Assembly: GCA_013399305.1 (NCBI GenBank)
Contig: VXAI01000851.1
Location: 1 to 64,000, forward strand
Source of the DNA: Rostratula benghalensis
Lineage: Eukaryota; Chordata; Aves; Charadriiformes; Rostratulidae
Direction of reading: 5' to 3'
Length of the DNA stretch: 64,000 nucleotides
Of the stretch, positions 20,621 through 32,320 are shown piece by piece; position 1 is the first letter of the stretch; each line of letters begins with the position of its first letter. Below the pieces are notes generated by a model, which worked only from the letters and a program-made list of their open reading frames with translations, searched no databases and was not told the origin of the DNA. Both the position numbers and the translations under genes were made by a program.

Positions 20621-22068
20621 AAGGGCAGAAGTGATGACATCAAATTCTCTAAACCCAAATCCATTCAATCTGTTTTTTGTTTTCACTATCGTAAAATAAC
20701 AGTGAAGAAGACTTTTTAATGACTAGCTAATGAGTCTTCTGCTCATGATGCTTCTTATGCTGAAACTAATAAATATTGCAGATATTTGCAATACAGGATA
20801 GGACTGGTATGACTTTTCAAATATAGTTGAGAATTTGTGGAATGGTAAGTATTAGAGATCTTGCTTGTCTTTTTAACCCTACTGTCACTGGCAAAGAATT
20901 TATTTTAAATTTTTCTGGAGTTCTTACTCTGTTGACCAAGACACAAAGTACGCAGACCAAGTATATGGAGATGGCCTTACTCTGCTTTAGAAGTTTACTA
21001 TTAAGATCAAAATAATGTCCATTGTGTAAGACATCACACATCTTAATTTATCTGAAGAAAATACCATGTATATAATATTGCATCACTAACGTGCCAAGTG
21101 AAGGACAAAGGACTTCAGACTTTTTTCTGAGCCACAAAGTAGTGTTAATTCTTGTTAAAATAAGTCATCTACAATAGACACTTAAAGGAAATTCAAAGCT
21201 ATTACAGAAAATACACCTGCCAAAAATCTGAAGTAATTTGTGATAGTTTAATACAGTTAAATTATTTGAACGTGTGTAAAAATGGAGAAGCTTGCACATC
21301 TAATCCCTTAAAATGGGGGCAATACAGAATTTTATGAGAATACTGATAAATGAGTTGCCCTGAGAAGTCACGCAGTTTTATGTGCAATTTGATTTAATGG
21401 AGTGTTTAATTGTCGATAGAAGATCAGTAGTTCTTCAAGGAAACAATGTTTTTGTTTAGGCTTAATGGGATTTTGTGTGGAACTTGCAGGGTAACATTTT
21501 GTCACCATTGTTTTCTGGTCAGGTACCACCAAATGACTTTTAACCAGAAAAATGTGAAAAGGACTTCACTCTTCTAAAATCCTACATATGAGTTACTTCC
21601 AACAAAACACGCGTGATCGTGTAATAGTGGAGTACCATAATGCTTTCTTTCTTGCTTCAGTATTATTTAATCTGGAATCTGTGGTATATTAAGCTGTTCC
21701 TGAAAGATTTTCTTCTGTATTTCTGACACACAAAAAACTGTTTCGAGAAAATGACACTAAATAGTATGGCTGATTGGAGTAGAAAATATGTTGCTATTAA
21801 GGTTGAATATAAGGCTTAGCAGAAGAGAAAAGCAGTAGACAGCAGGAAGAAGAATCATGATATATTTGTCATTAAAATATTTCAGTGTGCCTGGAAGTCC
21901 AAATAGGTTTTAATGTTTTTATAATGAATTTCATATGTACACTTAGCACAAAAATATTTACCTTGTTTTATACTATTTAACATTGTACTTATCACTCTGT
22001 GTCCTTTTTCTGATGTGAACATTTCTGAATTAATTTATGGTCTCTTGAAACTTTGTCTTATTTGTAGA
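20621..22068. other. Unique sequence, nothing recognised
   Basis: AT-rich intron-like DNA without recognisable features. Confidence 0.5.
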
Positions 22069-22398
22069 TGTCCTGGTTTGAGGTAAAACAAACCAATTTT
22101 CTATTGAGTAATTTTACTTTTTCAGCTGGGCCTCTTCTAACCAAAGTCTGAAATTAACAGCATATTGTTCAGAAACTGTTCACTCTCACAGTGAGAAGAC
22201 CTGATTATACCAAGGAATGGTGTGCAGAGAGGCCCTTATTGCTACAACAACCAAGGTCAGGGAATTTCGTTATTTGACCCGTTGGAGGGTCGGAAGCAGA
22301 AAAGCGTAGAGGGGTCACACCTGTGGGGAGGAATGGACAGGACAGGTGACCCAAACCTGACCAACTGGGGTATTCCATCCCATCCACATCCATGCTCC
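22069..22398 (+). mobile_element. LTR family A, 5' half
   Basis: Begins TGTCCTGGTTTGAGG, the 5' end of family A, and runs in parallel with 19513-19850, more diverged. It stops near the TATA region where LTR family C begins, so the 3' half is lost. Confidence 0.82.
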
Positions 22399-22404
22399 TC
22401 AGCA

Positions 22405-22932
22405 GGAGGGGAGGAAATAAGATGGAAAAGCAACTTGTGGGTCAAGATGAAGGCAGTTTAATAAAACAAAACCAAGGCTGCATATGGAAGCAAAGGAAAA
22501 CAAAAGATTTATTCTCTGTTTCCTCTCACCAGGCACTGTCCAATCACTTCCTGGGAAGCAGGGACTCAGTACACTTCAAGGTTGCTCTGTAAGACAAACA
22601 ACATCATTAAAAAAAATAAAGGGGGAGGAAGGGGTGCATTTTTATTTTCTCTTAGCTTTTATTGCTAAGTAGATGTCTTATGGTATGGAATGTCCCTCTG
22701 GTCAGTTTGGGTCAGCTGCCCTAGCAATGTCCGCTCCCAAGATCTTGCCTACCCCCAGCCTGCTGGCTTTTGGGGGTGAGGAGGGGAATGTTGGAGAGGC
22801 AGCCTTGATGGTGTGTGAGCACTGCTCGGCAGTAGACAAAACTGTGTTGTGTTATCAACGCTTTTCTAGCTTACCAATACAAAACAAAGTACTATGGGGA
22901 AAATGAACTCCACCTCAGCCAGACCCAATGCA
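22405..22932 (-). mobile_element. 3' LTR (family C) of ERVL copy 1
   Basis: About 530 bases. Read on the minus strand it begins TGCATTGGGTCTGGC, directly after a purine-rich tract (AAGGGGTGAAGA), as expected for a 3' LTR. ATTTATTCTC at about 22507 is the reverse of a polyadenylation signal region. The far end merges into LTR A sequence near 22400, so its U5 limit is uncertain. Confidence 0.78.
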
Positions 22933-22960
22933 ATCTTCACCCCTTATTCCATACCATTTG
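22933..22960 (-). promoter_or_regulatory. Polypurine tract of ERVL copy 1
   Basis: On the minus strand AATAAGGGGTGAAGAT precedes the LTR start. This is the usual site for plus-strand DNA priming. Confidence 0.65.
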
Positions 22961-23340
22961 TATGTATACCATTCCATACCTGCTACATTGCTTCCTACAA
23001 CATACAACTCGCATTGCTGATTGTTTTTCCCCCAAGGTTAAATCTCCTTGAGGCACACACTGGGTGTTAACCAGTGAAGTGGCTTCCGCTAAATTTGTTT
23101 CCCAGTGCTTCCATGCCCCATTTCCCAACATTCTCAACATAGTCTTTTACAGTCCATTATATCTCTCGATTTTTCCAGAGGCTTGTGGGTAATAGGGGAT
23201 GTGATACACACACTCAATGCTGTGTTTCTTTGCCCAGGAGTTTATGGTTATTTTGGAAATGATGTTTTATGGGTCTATTAAGCTACAGATAGCTCAACCT
23301 TACTCTCTGAGTCCAGGTTCACCTGAGCTACGTCAGTTTT
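22937..23340 (-). pseudogene. pol: ERVL copy 1 integrase remnant
   Basis: Minus-strand coding for the C-terminal half of a retroviral integrase. The motif YYPQASGKIERYN (about 23195-23155) holds the third catalytic residue, Glu, of the D,D-35-E triad in the ERVL arrangement. The frame 23140-22937 continues with WETNLAEATSLVNTQCVPQ. A stop follows NGL, and the first two Asp residues lie in more decayed sequence. The gene runs directly into the polypurine tract without env, which is typical for ERVL. Confidence 0.82.
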
Positions 23341-24130
23341 GAGAGCTTTGTCTACCTGTTTGTTGTTTCAGTGTTTTACAGTGGCACAGCTTTTGGGCGT
23401 GTGAGCATCTACGTGATGTATCTTTTCTACCCAGGCAGCAATATCTTGCCACAGTGCAGCAGCCCAGATGGGTTTACCCCTGTGTTGCCAATTGGTCGTC
23501 TTCTACTGCTGTTGTAGCCACCATCAAGGAATCAGTATAGAGCACTGTCTGCTTTTCTTGTTCAGCAATCTCTAGGGCTAGTTGGATGGCTTTCCCTTCT
23601 GCAAACTGACTTGACTCACCTCCTTCAGTGACGTCAATGACTTGTGTGGAACTCCATACAGCAGCTTACCACTTCTGATGTTTTCCTACCACATAGTAGG
23701 ATCCAAAGTCTTAACGCCTCTCATATGCTGATAACTTCTTATATGGTGGTGCCTCTTGGGCATGAGTCACCTCATCAGGTGATGCTCAAAATTCTCTGCC
23801 TTCTGACCAGTACATGATCTCTTCCAGTATTCCGGGGTGATTGGGTTTCCCTAGTGAAGCTTGTTGAATGATCAACACTATCCACTTGTTCCATGTAGCG
23901 CTGGTTGTGTGATGTGTAGAGGGGATGTTTCCTTTGAACGTCCAGTGTAGCACAGGCAGTCATGGTGCTAAGAGGAGCTGTGCTTCTGTACCAATAACTT
24001 CTGAAGTGGCTTGAAACCTACTCATATGCTGCTAGTATCTCTATTTCAGTTGAGGTGTAGTAGGCTTCTGATCCTCAATACCCCTGACTCCAAAACCCTA
24101 ATGGTTGACTTTGGGTTTCTCCTGATGTTT
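23341..24130 (-). pseudogene. pol: ERVL copy 1 RNase H remnant
   Basis: The RNase H domain is recognisable on the minus strand: QFAEGKAIQLALEIAEQ (helix with catalytic Glu) and LYTDSLMVA (catalytic Asp) at about 23630-23510, then KIHHVDAHTPKS at about 23410 near the C-terminal end that joins integrase. Several stops and frameshifts occur upstream, and the frame 23963-23775 covers the connection part. Confidence 0.78.
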
Positions 24131-25045
24131 TCTGCCAGAGGGTCCATGTGAGGCCACGCTCCCCAGCTGCAGTGTAAAGTACTTTGCACAGCTGATCCTG
24201 TCTGGATAGGCCCAAGAGCTACTGCACAAGTTGTCTCCTGTTTGATCTGCTCAAAGGCTTGTTGTTGCTCAAGGCCCCACTCAAAATAGTTCTTCTTTCA
24301 GGTTACTAGATAGAAAGGGCTTACAAGCTGACTATAATCTGCAATATGCATTCTCCAGAATTCTGCAAGGCCTTGCTTTTCTTTATGGTGAAACCTGCTT
24401 TCAGAAGAATCTGAATTGCTCTTTTTCTTTTCTCAAGCACTTCTGCCTTGTTTCTCTACACAATGATGTCATTGATGTATTGTAGATGTTCAGGGACATT
24501 ACCCTTTTTGCAGTGCAGTTTGGATTAGTCCATGACAAATGGTAGGGTTGTGCTTCCACCCCTGGGGCAATTGATTCCAGGTGTACTGGACACCTTTCCA
24601 CATGAAAGCAAACTGTGGCCTGCACTCTGCTGCCAAAGGAAATGAAAAAAAACGTATTTGCCACATCAGTTGTAGCATGCCACTTTTCCATATGGGACTA
24701 TTAAAAGGTAAGTGAGCTTTGCTGTTTACTCCTTAGCTCTCTAGTTGATGAAACAGCTCATGGATGGGAGACAGGGAGTCTCAGTTTGTGCAGTATTGCT
24801 GCCAGTGTGCCATCCTGGTAACAGTTGGCACCTGCTGTTCTTCAACTCGCAGTAATCCCACAATAAAGCGCTCTTCTGAAAAGCCAGGCAGGGTAGATAA
24901 CTGTTTGATCCTTCTCTGTGTTCATAGTGGCTACACCAAAAGCCCATCAGTACCTCGTTGGGTCCCTTTTTTTTTCCCTTCCTGGTAGTATTCCTAGCAC
25001 TTTTTTTCAGCTCTTTGGCTGAAGTTTACTATTCAGGCTGACATG
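24131..25045 (-). pseudogene. pol: ERVL copy 1 reverse transcriptase remnant
   Basis: The minus-strand frame 24691-24401 contains KWHATTDVANTFFFISF, the RT motif A region with its catalytic Asp (TTDVAN), and the PGVEAQPYHL segment. The second copy at 29651-30004 has the matching motif with TIDIANAFFSI. Stops separate this frame from the fingers part at 24700-24950. The start of RT and the protease are truncated near the CR1 at 25050. Confidence 0.82.
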
Positions 25046-25049
25046 ATTG

Positions 25050-27165
25050 AAAAGGGGGATGTAAAGGTTGGAGGTCATATTGGGCAGAGCAATCATGTAA
25101 TCATAGAGTTTTCAATTCTTGGAGAAGCAAGGCAGGGAGCCAGCAGAACTTTGGCCTGTTTAGGAGCATGGTTGAGAGTGTCCCTTGGGAGATAGTCCTT
25201 AAGGGCATAGGTGCCCAGGAAGGCTGATCATACTTCAAGGAGGAACTCTTAAAAGCACAGGAGAAGGCCATCCCCAGGTTCCATAACACAAGCCGACGGG
25301 GAAGAAGACCAGCCTGGCTAAATAGATCTTTGGAAAATGGGGTTGGTAACTTATGAGGAATACAAAGATATAGTGAGGTTATGTAGGGGGAAAATTAGAA
25401 ATGCCAAAGCTCAAGCAGAACTTAACTTGGCCACTATGGTTAAAGATAACAAGACAAGGTTTTTTCAGTATATCAATAGAAAAAGGAAGACTAGGGAAGA
25501 CTAGGCCTTAGTGGTGGAAGACACAGAGAAGGTGGAGCTACTGAATGCCGCCTTTGCTTCAATCTTCACTGCTAAAACTGTCCCTCATGAATCCCAGACC
25601 CTGGAGACAAGGGGAAAGGTCTGGAGAGAGGAAGATTATTCCTCTGAAGAGGAGGATGGGTTAGAGACCACTCGGCCAAACTAGACCTCCATGGGCCCTG
25701 ATGGGATGCACCCGCAAGTGCTGAGGGCAGCTCTCCATCATCTTTGAAAGGTCATGGAAAACAGGAGAGGTGCCTGAGGACTGGAGGAAGGCAAATATCA
25801 CCCCAGTCTACAAAAAGGGCAAGAAGGAGGACCCAGGAAACTACAGGCCAATTAGTCTCACCTCCATCCCTGGGAAGGTAATGGAGTGTTTCGTTCTGGA
25901 TGTCGTCTCCAAACACATTGAAGAACAGGAAGTTATTGGGAGTGGTCAACACGGATTTACCAAGGGTAAATCATGCTTAACCCATCTGATAGCCTTCTAT
26001 GATGTTATAACTGGATGGCTGGATGAGGGGAGAGCAGCAGATGTCATCTACCATCTAGGCTTTGGACACTGTCTCCCATAATGTCCTCATTAGGAAACTG
26101 AGGAAGTGTGGGCTAGATGAGGGGGCAATGAGGTGGATTAAGAACTGGCTGTGTGATAGGGCTCAGAGAGTCGTGATTAATGGAACAGGGTCGAGTTGGA
26201 GGCTTGCAACCAGTGGTGTCCCCCAAGGGTCAATACTCAGTCCAGTCTTGTTCAACATATTCATCAATGACCTGGATGAGGGGACAGAGTCTATCCTCAG
26301 CAAGTTCACTGATAATACCAAACTGGGAGGGCTGGCCAACACTTCAGAGGGCTGTGCTGCCATCCAGTGTGACTTAGACAGGCTGGAGAGCTGGGCAGAG
26401 AAGAACCTAATGAGGTTCAACAAGGGCAAGTGTAGGGTCCTGCGCCTGGGGAGGAACCCCAGGCACCAATATAGGTTAAGGGCAGACCTGCTGGAAAGCA
26501 CTTCTGAGGAGAAGGATCTGGGGGTCCTGGTAGATAATAAACTATCGATGAGCCAGCAATGTGCCCTTGTCACCAAGAGGGCCAATGGAATCCTGGGCTG
26601 CACAGGAAAGAGTGTGGCCAGTAGGTCGAGGGAGGTCATTCTCCTCCTCTACTCTGCACTGGTGAGGCCACAACTGGAATACTGTGTCCAGTTCTGGGCT
26701 CCCCAGTTCAAGAGAGACAGGGAACTATTGGAGAGAGTCCAGCATAGGGCAACAAAGATGATTAAGGGATGGGAGCATCTCCCTTATGAGGAAAGGCTGA
26801 GAGAGCTGGGACTCTTTAGCTTGGAGAAGAGAAGGCTGAGGGGAGACCTAATTATAAGTATCTGAAGAGTGGGTTGAAGGAGGATGGAGCCGGACTTTTT
26901 TCAGTGGTTCCCAGTGACAGGATGAGGGACAATGGACACAAGCTGGCACATAGGAAGTTCCATTCAAATATGAGAAAAACCTTCTTTCCGGTGAGGGTGG
27001 CAGAGCCCTTGAACAGGCTGCCCAGGGAGGTTGTAGAGTCCCCTCCTCTGGAGATGCAGCCTGGGTGATGTGCTCTGGGCAATCCTGCTTTAGCAGGGGA
27101 GTTGGAAGGGATCTCTAGAGATCATCCAGTCCAACTGACAGTCCCGTGATTCTGTAATGTAAAAA
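25050..27165 (+). mobile_element. CR1, 2.1 kb, 5' truncated
   Basis: Sense copy from the end of the endonuclease (25050-25300) through the linker and the RT to the 3' end (CCAGTCCAACTGACAG ... GTGATTCTGTAATG). RT motifs in order: STGPDGMHP-type region near 25700, DWRKANITPVYKKG (25785), NYRPISLTS (25840), GFTKGKSCL (25965), [15 protein letters not shown] (26210). The catalytic box reads FTDN instead of FADD. Confidence 0.92.
25770..26865 (+). pseudogene. CR1 ORF2 reverse transcriptase, frameshifted
   Basis: Two overlapping frames (25770-26081 and 26062-26865) cover the RT. The first has fingers and palm up to the motif A area, then a frameshift near 26060. The second has [11 protein letters not shown], the box [11 protein letters not shown] where the catalytic Asp pair is lost, and the thumb and C-terminal region with [13 protein letters not shown] and [12 protein letters not shown]. 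This copy cannot encode an active enzyme. Confidence 0.88.
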
Positions 27166-28706
27166 AGAACCCACAAAAAACCTCAAAGAAAAATGTTGAG
27201 TTAAAGCTTTTACAAGTAATCATACGTCTTAGTTTCCAAAAGATAGCTATTTTCCATTTTTTAAGCCTGTTTATATTAATTGTCTCACTCTGAATTATGT
27301 TACCAGCTCCAGATTGTTTATGGTTTTTTTATAGACTCTCATCATTATGGCAATTCTCCCTGGTCCTCAGTGAAACTTTCTCTCTAGTCAGTGAAAGGAG
27401 TTTCCCAGCTTGGCAAGATTTATGTTGATCTAGATAAATGATAATTTTTTTATTTTTTTTCCAATAAGAAACAGTGAGTCCTTACTGAGGTGTTTGCAGC
27501 CACCTTAGAAAAAGTATTAAATCTCTCACATCTGTGCATTAATGTATGTAAGGCTCTGAGCACCCCAGAGCTGTGCTCATTTAACTGAATTGCATGTTGA
27601 GTTTATTTCTGCTTGGATTTATGATCATATTTGATCTACATAAGGTATATTCTTAAGCAACAACCTGTTGCTTTTTTAACTTAAGAGGATCTGAAAAACA
27701 GAAACCCAGCACTCTGTCAGTGAAAGCAGTAGTATTAGGAACACCACAGGAAGGTTTCAGGCTGAGGGGTTTTATACCCTATAAAAGTGTGTTTGCTAGA
27801 GCTGCTGGGATGCTGCACCTACCCAAAGATGAAAAATCTGAATCACCTTGAAAGGTTTTCAGCAGCTCCGAGACTAAAAGCGGATCTTTTCCACAAAAAT
27901 GTCTAGCATAGTGATACCTTCCTGTGGTTTGAAGTATTTCACGTCCCTTAGCTGATAAGAAATAGTTGTAGTTATACCAACAGAAACTTGCTGGTTTGGG
28001 CTGTCTGCACTGCAGAGGGGGCACGCTCACATACCTGTGACTAAGCATAGCTGTATGGCAGGCTGTGTGGTGAACAAGGCTACAATAATCTGTGTTTTAA
28101 GAAGAAAATAAAGCTGGTTCTTGCCAGCTCTCATTTCCCCCAAAACTGTTAAAATTGAGCTGTAGTTTTTTCAAAGGCAGCTTAGCTTTTAAGTGTGTCC
28201 AGAATTTATCTAAAAAATATTCTTTACTTTTTCTTTATTTTCTCACCTGCCTTAAGTAGATTAATTGGTATTGGTCAATAGTTATTAAACACATTCTTGT
28301 TTGAACTCAATAGTATGATTGTTGTCTGGTATTTTTTGTTTTGTCAGCTTACTTTTTTTAAAAGTTGCAAGAATATGAATACAGTTTATATCTATAGTTG
28401 TCCTATTGCTGTATATGATCTATTCTCTTTCTTGTCAGTTGAGAATTCCCATCTCAAAATGAATTATGTTTCCCCAAACATTCAAGAACTAGAACACAGA
28501 GCACCCGTTGGGTTTCTCTTTAAGACAGTTTAAAGGGTGTATAGTCCTTGATCCATGCATGCTTGGCAGTGACAAATTTGACAGTTCTGATTTTACAGTG
28601 CTAGATAAAGAAAATAGCCAATAGTCTTCATCAGCAAAGAGACTGGTTACAGCTGAGAAACTCGATGGTAGGTGTAGATATTTAGTCAGAAAAAAAAGCT
28701 AAACTT
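27166..28706. other. Unique sequence, nothing recognised
   Basis: AT-rich DNA. No gene, RNA or repeat that I recognise. Confidence 0.5.
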
Positions 28707-29113
28707 GCAGCTCCCATACGAGGAAAGGCTGAGGGAGCTGGGTCTCTTTAGCTTGGAGGAGACTGAGGGGTGACCTCATTAATGTTTATAAATACGTAAA
28801 GGGTGAGTGTCAGGAGGATGGAGCCAGGCTCTTCTCAGTGACAGGCAATGATAGGACAAGGGGCAATGGGTACAAGTTGGAACACAGGAGGTTCCATTTA
28901 AATATGAGGAAAAACTTCTTCACGGTGAGGGTGATGGAGCACTGGAAGCGGCTGCCCAGAGAGGTTGTGGAGTCTCCTTCTCTGGAGATGTTCAAGACCC
29001 GCCTGGACGTTTTCCTGTGTGACCTGATCTAGGTGTTCCTGCTCTGGCAGGGGGATTGGACTAGATGATCTTTCAAGGTCCCTTCCAGTCCCTGATAGTC
29101 TGTGATTCTGTGG
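28707..29113 (+). mobile_element. CR1 3' end, young subfamily
   Basis: About 400 bases closely similar to the 3' ends at 42560-42962 and (inverted) 49168-49580 and 58903-59330. It contains GAGGTTGTGGAGTCTCC, the GACTAGATGATCTTTCAAGG region and ends GTGATTCTGTGG. It abuts ERVL copy 2 precisely. Confidence 0.9.
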
Positions 29114-30004
29114 TCTTAGGGGTTGACCTTGAGTCTTCCCTGATGCTTTCTGCCAGAGTCTCCATTGTCCCTGCCTGCGGTGTAGAGCATATTTTTAATG
29201 TCCTGTCCTGTTCGGACTGGTCCAAGCACTACTGCATGTACATTCTCTTGTTTAATTTGTTCAAAGGCCTTTCGTTGCTCAGGAACCCACATAAAATCAC
29301 TTTACTTTCAAGTAATTTCATATAGAGTTCTTAGAATCTGACTATAACCTGGAATATGTATTCTCCAGAAAACCACAACACCTAAAAATGCTTGTGTTTC
29401 CTTTTTGTTAGTAGGTGGGGACGTAGCTGTTATTTTGTTAGTTACATCCATCGGGATCTGGTGATGCCCGTCTCTCCATTTAATTCCCAAGAACTTGATG
29501 TCTCATGCAGGTCCTTTCACCTTGCCTCTTTCTACAGCAAAACCTGCTTTCAGAAAAATCTTGATTACTCTCTTACCTTTCTTCAGAACTTCTGCTGCTG
29601 TATTACCCCACCCAATGATGTCATCAATGTACTGCAGGCATTCTAGAGCTCTACCCTTCTCCAGTGCAGTCTGGATCAGTCCATGGCAAATAGTAGGGCT
29701 GTGTTTCCACCCCTGGGGCAGTCCATTCCAGGTATACTGGACACCTCTTCAGGTGAAAGCAAACTGGCCTGCACTCTGCTGCTAAAGTAATAGAGAAAAA
29801 GGCATTAGCAATGTCAATAGTACCATACCACTTGGCTGCCTTTGACTCCAGTTCATATTGCAGTTGTAGCATGTCTGGCACAGCAGCACTTGGTGGCATG
29901 ACTTCATTCGGGCCACGATAGTCTACTATTAGCCACCAGCCTCCATCAGACTTTTGCACTGGCCATATAGGGCAGTTAAAAGGTGAGAAAGTCTTGCTTA
30001 TCAC
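29114..30004 (-). pseudogene. pol: ERVL copy 2 reverse transcriptase
   Basis: The frame 30004-29651 of 117 codons begins in the RT fingers (SPFNCPIWPVQKSDGGW, DYRGPNEV) and includes motif A, WYGTIDIANAFFSI, with its catalytic Asp. Downstream, 29650 to 29114 aligns with the copy 1 segment 24640-24060 but is broken by stops. The Asp pair of motif B/C falls at about 29610 (region coding for the VDDI-type hairpin), which lies in a decayed frame. Truncation is exactly at the 3' tail of the neighbouring CR1. Confidence 0.86.
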
Positions 30005-30175
30005 TCCTTGAGTCTCCAGGCAACAAATCGGTTTCTGGATGCTAATCAGGGAGCTAGTGTGATACTGTCATCAATGGCAGTAGCAATTGGCACCTGTTGT
30101 TCTTTAACCCTCAGCAATCCCACAACAGAAGGGTCATTGGAAAGGCCATGTGAGGTAGACAGCTGTGTAATGTCC

Positions 30176-30493
30176 TCAGTCTCTACAGCTGCTATACCAA
30201 AAGCCCATCGATACCCTTTTCGGGTCTTTAAAATACCCTCTCTTGAGAAAGTTTATGCTGAGGATGCATGGAGCATCTGGGCCAGTGATAATGGAGTGTT
30301 TCTCCCATTCATTCCCAGTTAGGCTTACTTCAGCCTCCAGTACAGTCAGTTCTTGAGACCCACCTGTCACTCCAGAAATAGTAACAGATTCTGTCCCTCT
30401 ATGATTTGATGGCACTAGGGTACATTGTGCACCTGTGTTCACCAGGGCTCTATATTTTTGTGGCTCTAATGTGCCAGGCCATTGAATCCCCAC
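30176..30493 (-). pseudogene. pro: ERVL copy 2 protease, active-site Asp lost
   Basis: Retroviral aspartic protease frame of 105 codons. The flap-containing core is short: ALVNTGAQCTLVPS replaces the expected Asp-Thr-Gly with Asn-Thr-Gly (codon AAC near 30437-30440), and the later ILSINFLKRG matches the C-terminal helix region. With Asn in place of Asp the enzyme would be inactive. It lies between gag nucleocapsid and RT, its normal place. Confidence 0.82.
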
Positions 30494-30547
30494 AGTCCAA
30501 TAAACTCGGTTATCCCTCTCCTCCTGCTGGCTGGAGGCAGGGCACCT

Positions 30548-31440
30548 TTAATGTTTGTAATTGGCAGATGAGTTTCTACCTGGACCAGAGAACCATCCCC
30601 TACAGACAGGAGCAGCAGTCCTCCTGGAAGAATTCTTTCTTTCATCTGCATTACCTTGCAACTCACTTACTTGTGCTTGCAGAGCTGAGGTAGGTTTCTT
30701 ATCCCACCTCCTCATGTCCTCTCCATAGTCACAGAGGCAAAACCACAGGATACTCCACAGTGTGTTCTGTCTCCTTTGAGTTGGTCTCATAGTAGGGCGC
30801 TTTCTCCTGACGGCTGCAACATTGGTCCATGGAGGGGAAGAATAGGATCTTTCCTCCATCCTAGACAGTTTATCATTTCTCTCAATCATTTTTTCAGTTT
30901 TAACAGTCAGTCTTTCTACAGCTGCTACAGATAGGGGATGAGAGAGACTGTCTTCATACTGTCACATTCTGCTAGCCACTTCATTTACAGTTAGGGAATC
31001 ATCATCATCAACTCCTACTCAGGTCAGTAGTGACAAATTCTGGGAATACATTGATGGTGCATTCCACGCAAGCTTCCGCAATATAGATTGTCTGCATGGC
31101 ATTTCACCAGGATTTAGTTTTATGCCAGACACTGTAAATCACCTCTTTCACAGTGATTTCTCTCAGGCACTTAATACCTTTCTCTATGTTGGTCCATTCA
31201 GTATCATCCTTAAAGGGGTATCTGTTCTTGATGACTGATATGAGCCATCTCCAGAGACTGAGAGTCTGTGCCTTTTTCCCAAGAGCTTTATCTATACCAG
31301 CCTCTTTAGACAGGTTTCCTAACTGCCTGGCTTCTGCAGTCTAATTCCATGCAGCCAGCTCATAACATTATCACAGCATCAGAGCAACCAGGAGACAAGT
31401 GCCTCACCATCATTACAGCTAAAATCCTTTCTTATATTTC
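30548..31440 (-). pseudogene. gag: ERVL copy 2 gag, capsid to nucleocapsid region
   Basis: The frame 30889-30548 is a basic region (SRMEERSYSSPPW, AAVRRKRPTMRP) and probably the gag C-terminus. Upstream, 30890-31440 encodes the capsid, with recognisable fragments such as NPGEMPCRQS and APSMYSQN that parallel the piece at 1-482, but broken by stops. No intact zinc knuckle (C-x2-C-x4-H-x4-C) can be read. Confidence 0.72.
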
Positions 31441-32320
31441 ACAAATCCTTTATAGAGAAGGATTTAGTGATTGTCTCTGTATCTGAGTCCTCCTCCTTTG
31501 CTGGCGCAGGAGCCTTTCCCCTATCGACTCTAGAAGGACCCTCTCCTGCATCTTCATCAGAAGAGTCCTCTCCCCTGCTATCTGGCTTTACTTGGTCTTT
31601 GTCATAAGAGACAGAGGGCTGAGCTGACCTCTTTTTCCTTGTGGTCACTGGGGCAACTTGTACTGGTTCTGCTGGCGTTGGAGTGACAGCAGTGCTCGTT
31701 CTGGGAGCTGGAGCAGTGACAGTGCTCGGGGCTGGAGCAGCCGGTGCCGCTACGGGCAGGGGAGGGGCTGGCGATAGAGGAGTAGGAGGTGCAGGCGGTG
31801 GAGTGACTTTAACCGCGGGCTGCTGAGTGACCGGTACCGGGAGGGGCTGGGGCGTGGCTTGTGCCGGAGCCGGTGTTGGTGTTGTGGCTTTCGCCGGTGC
31901 CGGTGGAGGTGTGGGCCTGGCCGGTGCTGGAACTGGTAGGGGGGCAACCGATGCAGCTGGGGCTGGTGTCAGTGTAGCCAGAGGCGTGGCCTTCACCGAG
32001 GCCGGAGCCTTGGCTTGTGCCAGTGGCTGTGGGGGTGGGCAGCCGGTTCCGCTGGCTTGGCTGGGGCCAGAGCTGGAGCCGGTGTTGTGGCTTTCACCGG
32101 TGCTGGTGGAGGTGTGGTCCTGGCCGGTGCCAGAATCGGTGAGGGGGCAGCCGATGCCGCTGGCTTGGCAGGGGCCGGGGCCGGTCGGTGTTGTTTCCGT
32201 TTGTCTGTACTGAGACTCTTGCTGGGGCCGGGTCTGGTTCTGTTTGTGTCTCGGCTGCTGTGGCTTTTGCTGGGGCCGTTGTTTGGGTTTCTGCTACCTC
32301 TGATTCCACCCCTGTTCAAG
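31439..32320 (-). pseudogene. gag: ERVL copy 2 gag, Pro/Ala-rich linker and acidic region
   Basis: Minus-strand frames 32309-32094, 32319-31993 and 31996-31439 encode a very long Pro/Ala/Thr-rich, low-complexity region (repeats like PAPAPAK, TPPPAPAKATT), then a short basic patch, an acidic patch (GEDSSDEDAGEGPS) and the capsid start SFSIKDL. Frame changes occur between them, so the coding path is broken. The DNA contains a tandem duplication of about 203 bases (31881 and 32084). No host protein match is needed to explain it: the end joins to the same capsid motif as the other gag pieces. Confidence 0.8.

Noticed and set aside
26163..26639. Minus-strand frame of 158 codons opposite a CR1
   Set aside because: Shadow of the CR1 RT frame on the plus strand.
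31439..31996. A 185-codon Pro/Ala/Thr-rich frame that looks like a structural host protein
   Set aside because: It leads directly into the capsid motif SFSIKDL shared with two other gag pieces and lies 5' of a protease and RT, so it is ERVL gag.
31827..32213. Plus-strand Gly/Ala/Val-rich frame of 128 codons
   Set aside because: Antisense shadow of the Pro/Ala-rich gag linker.
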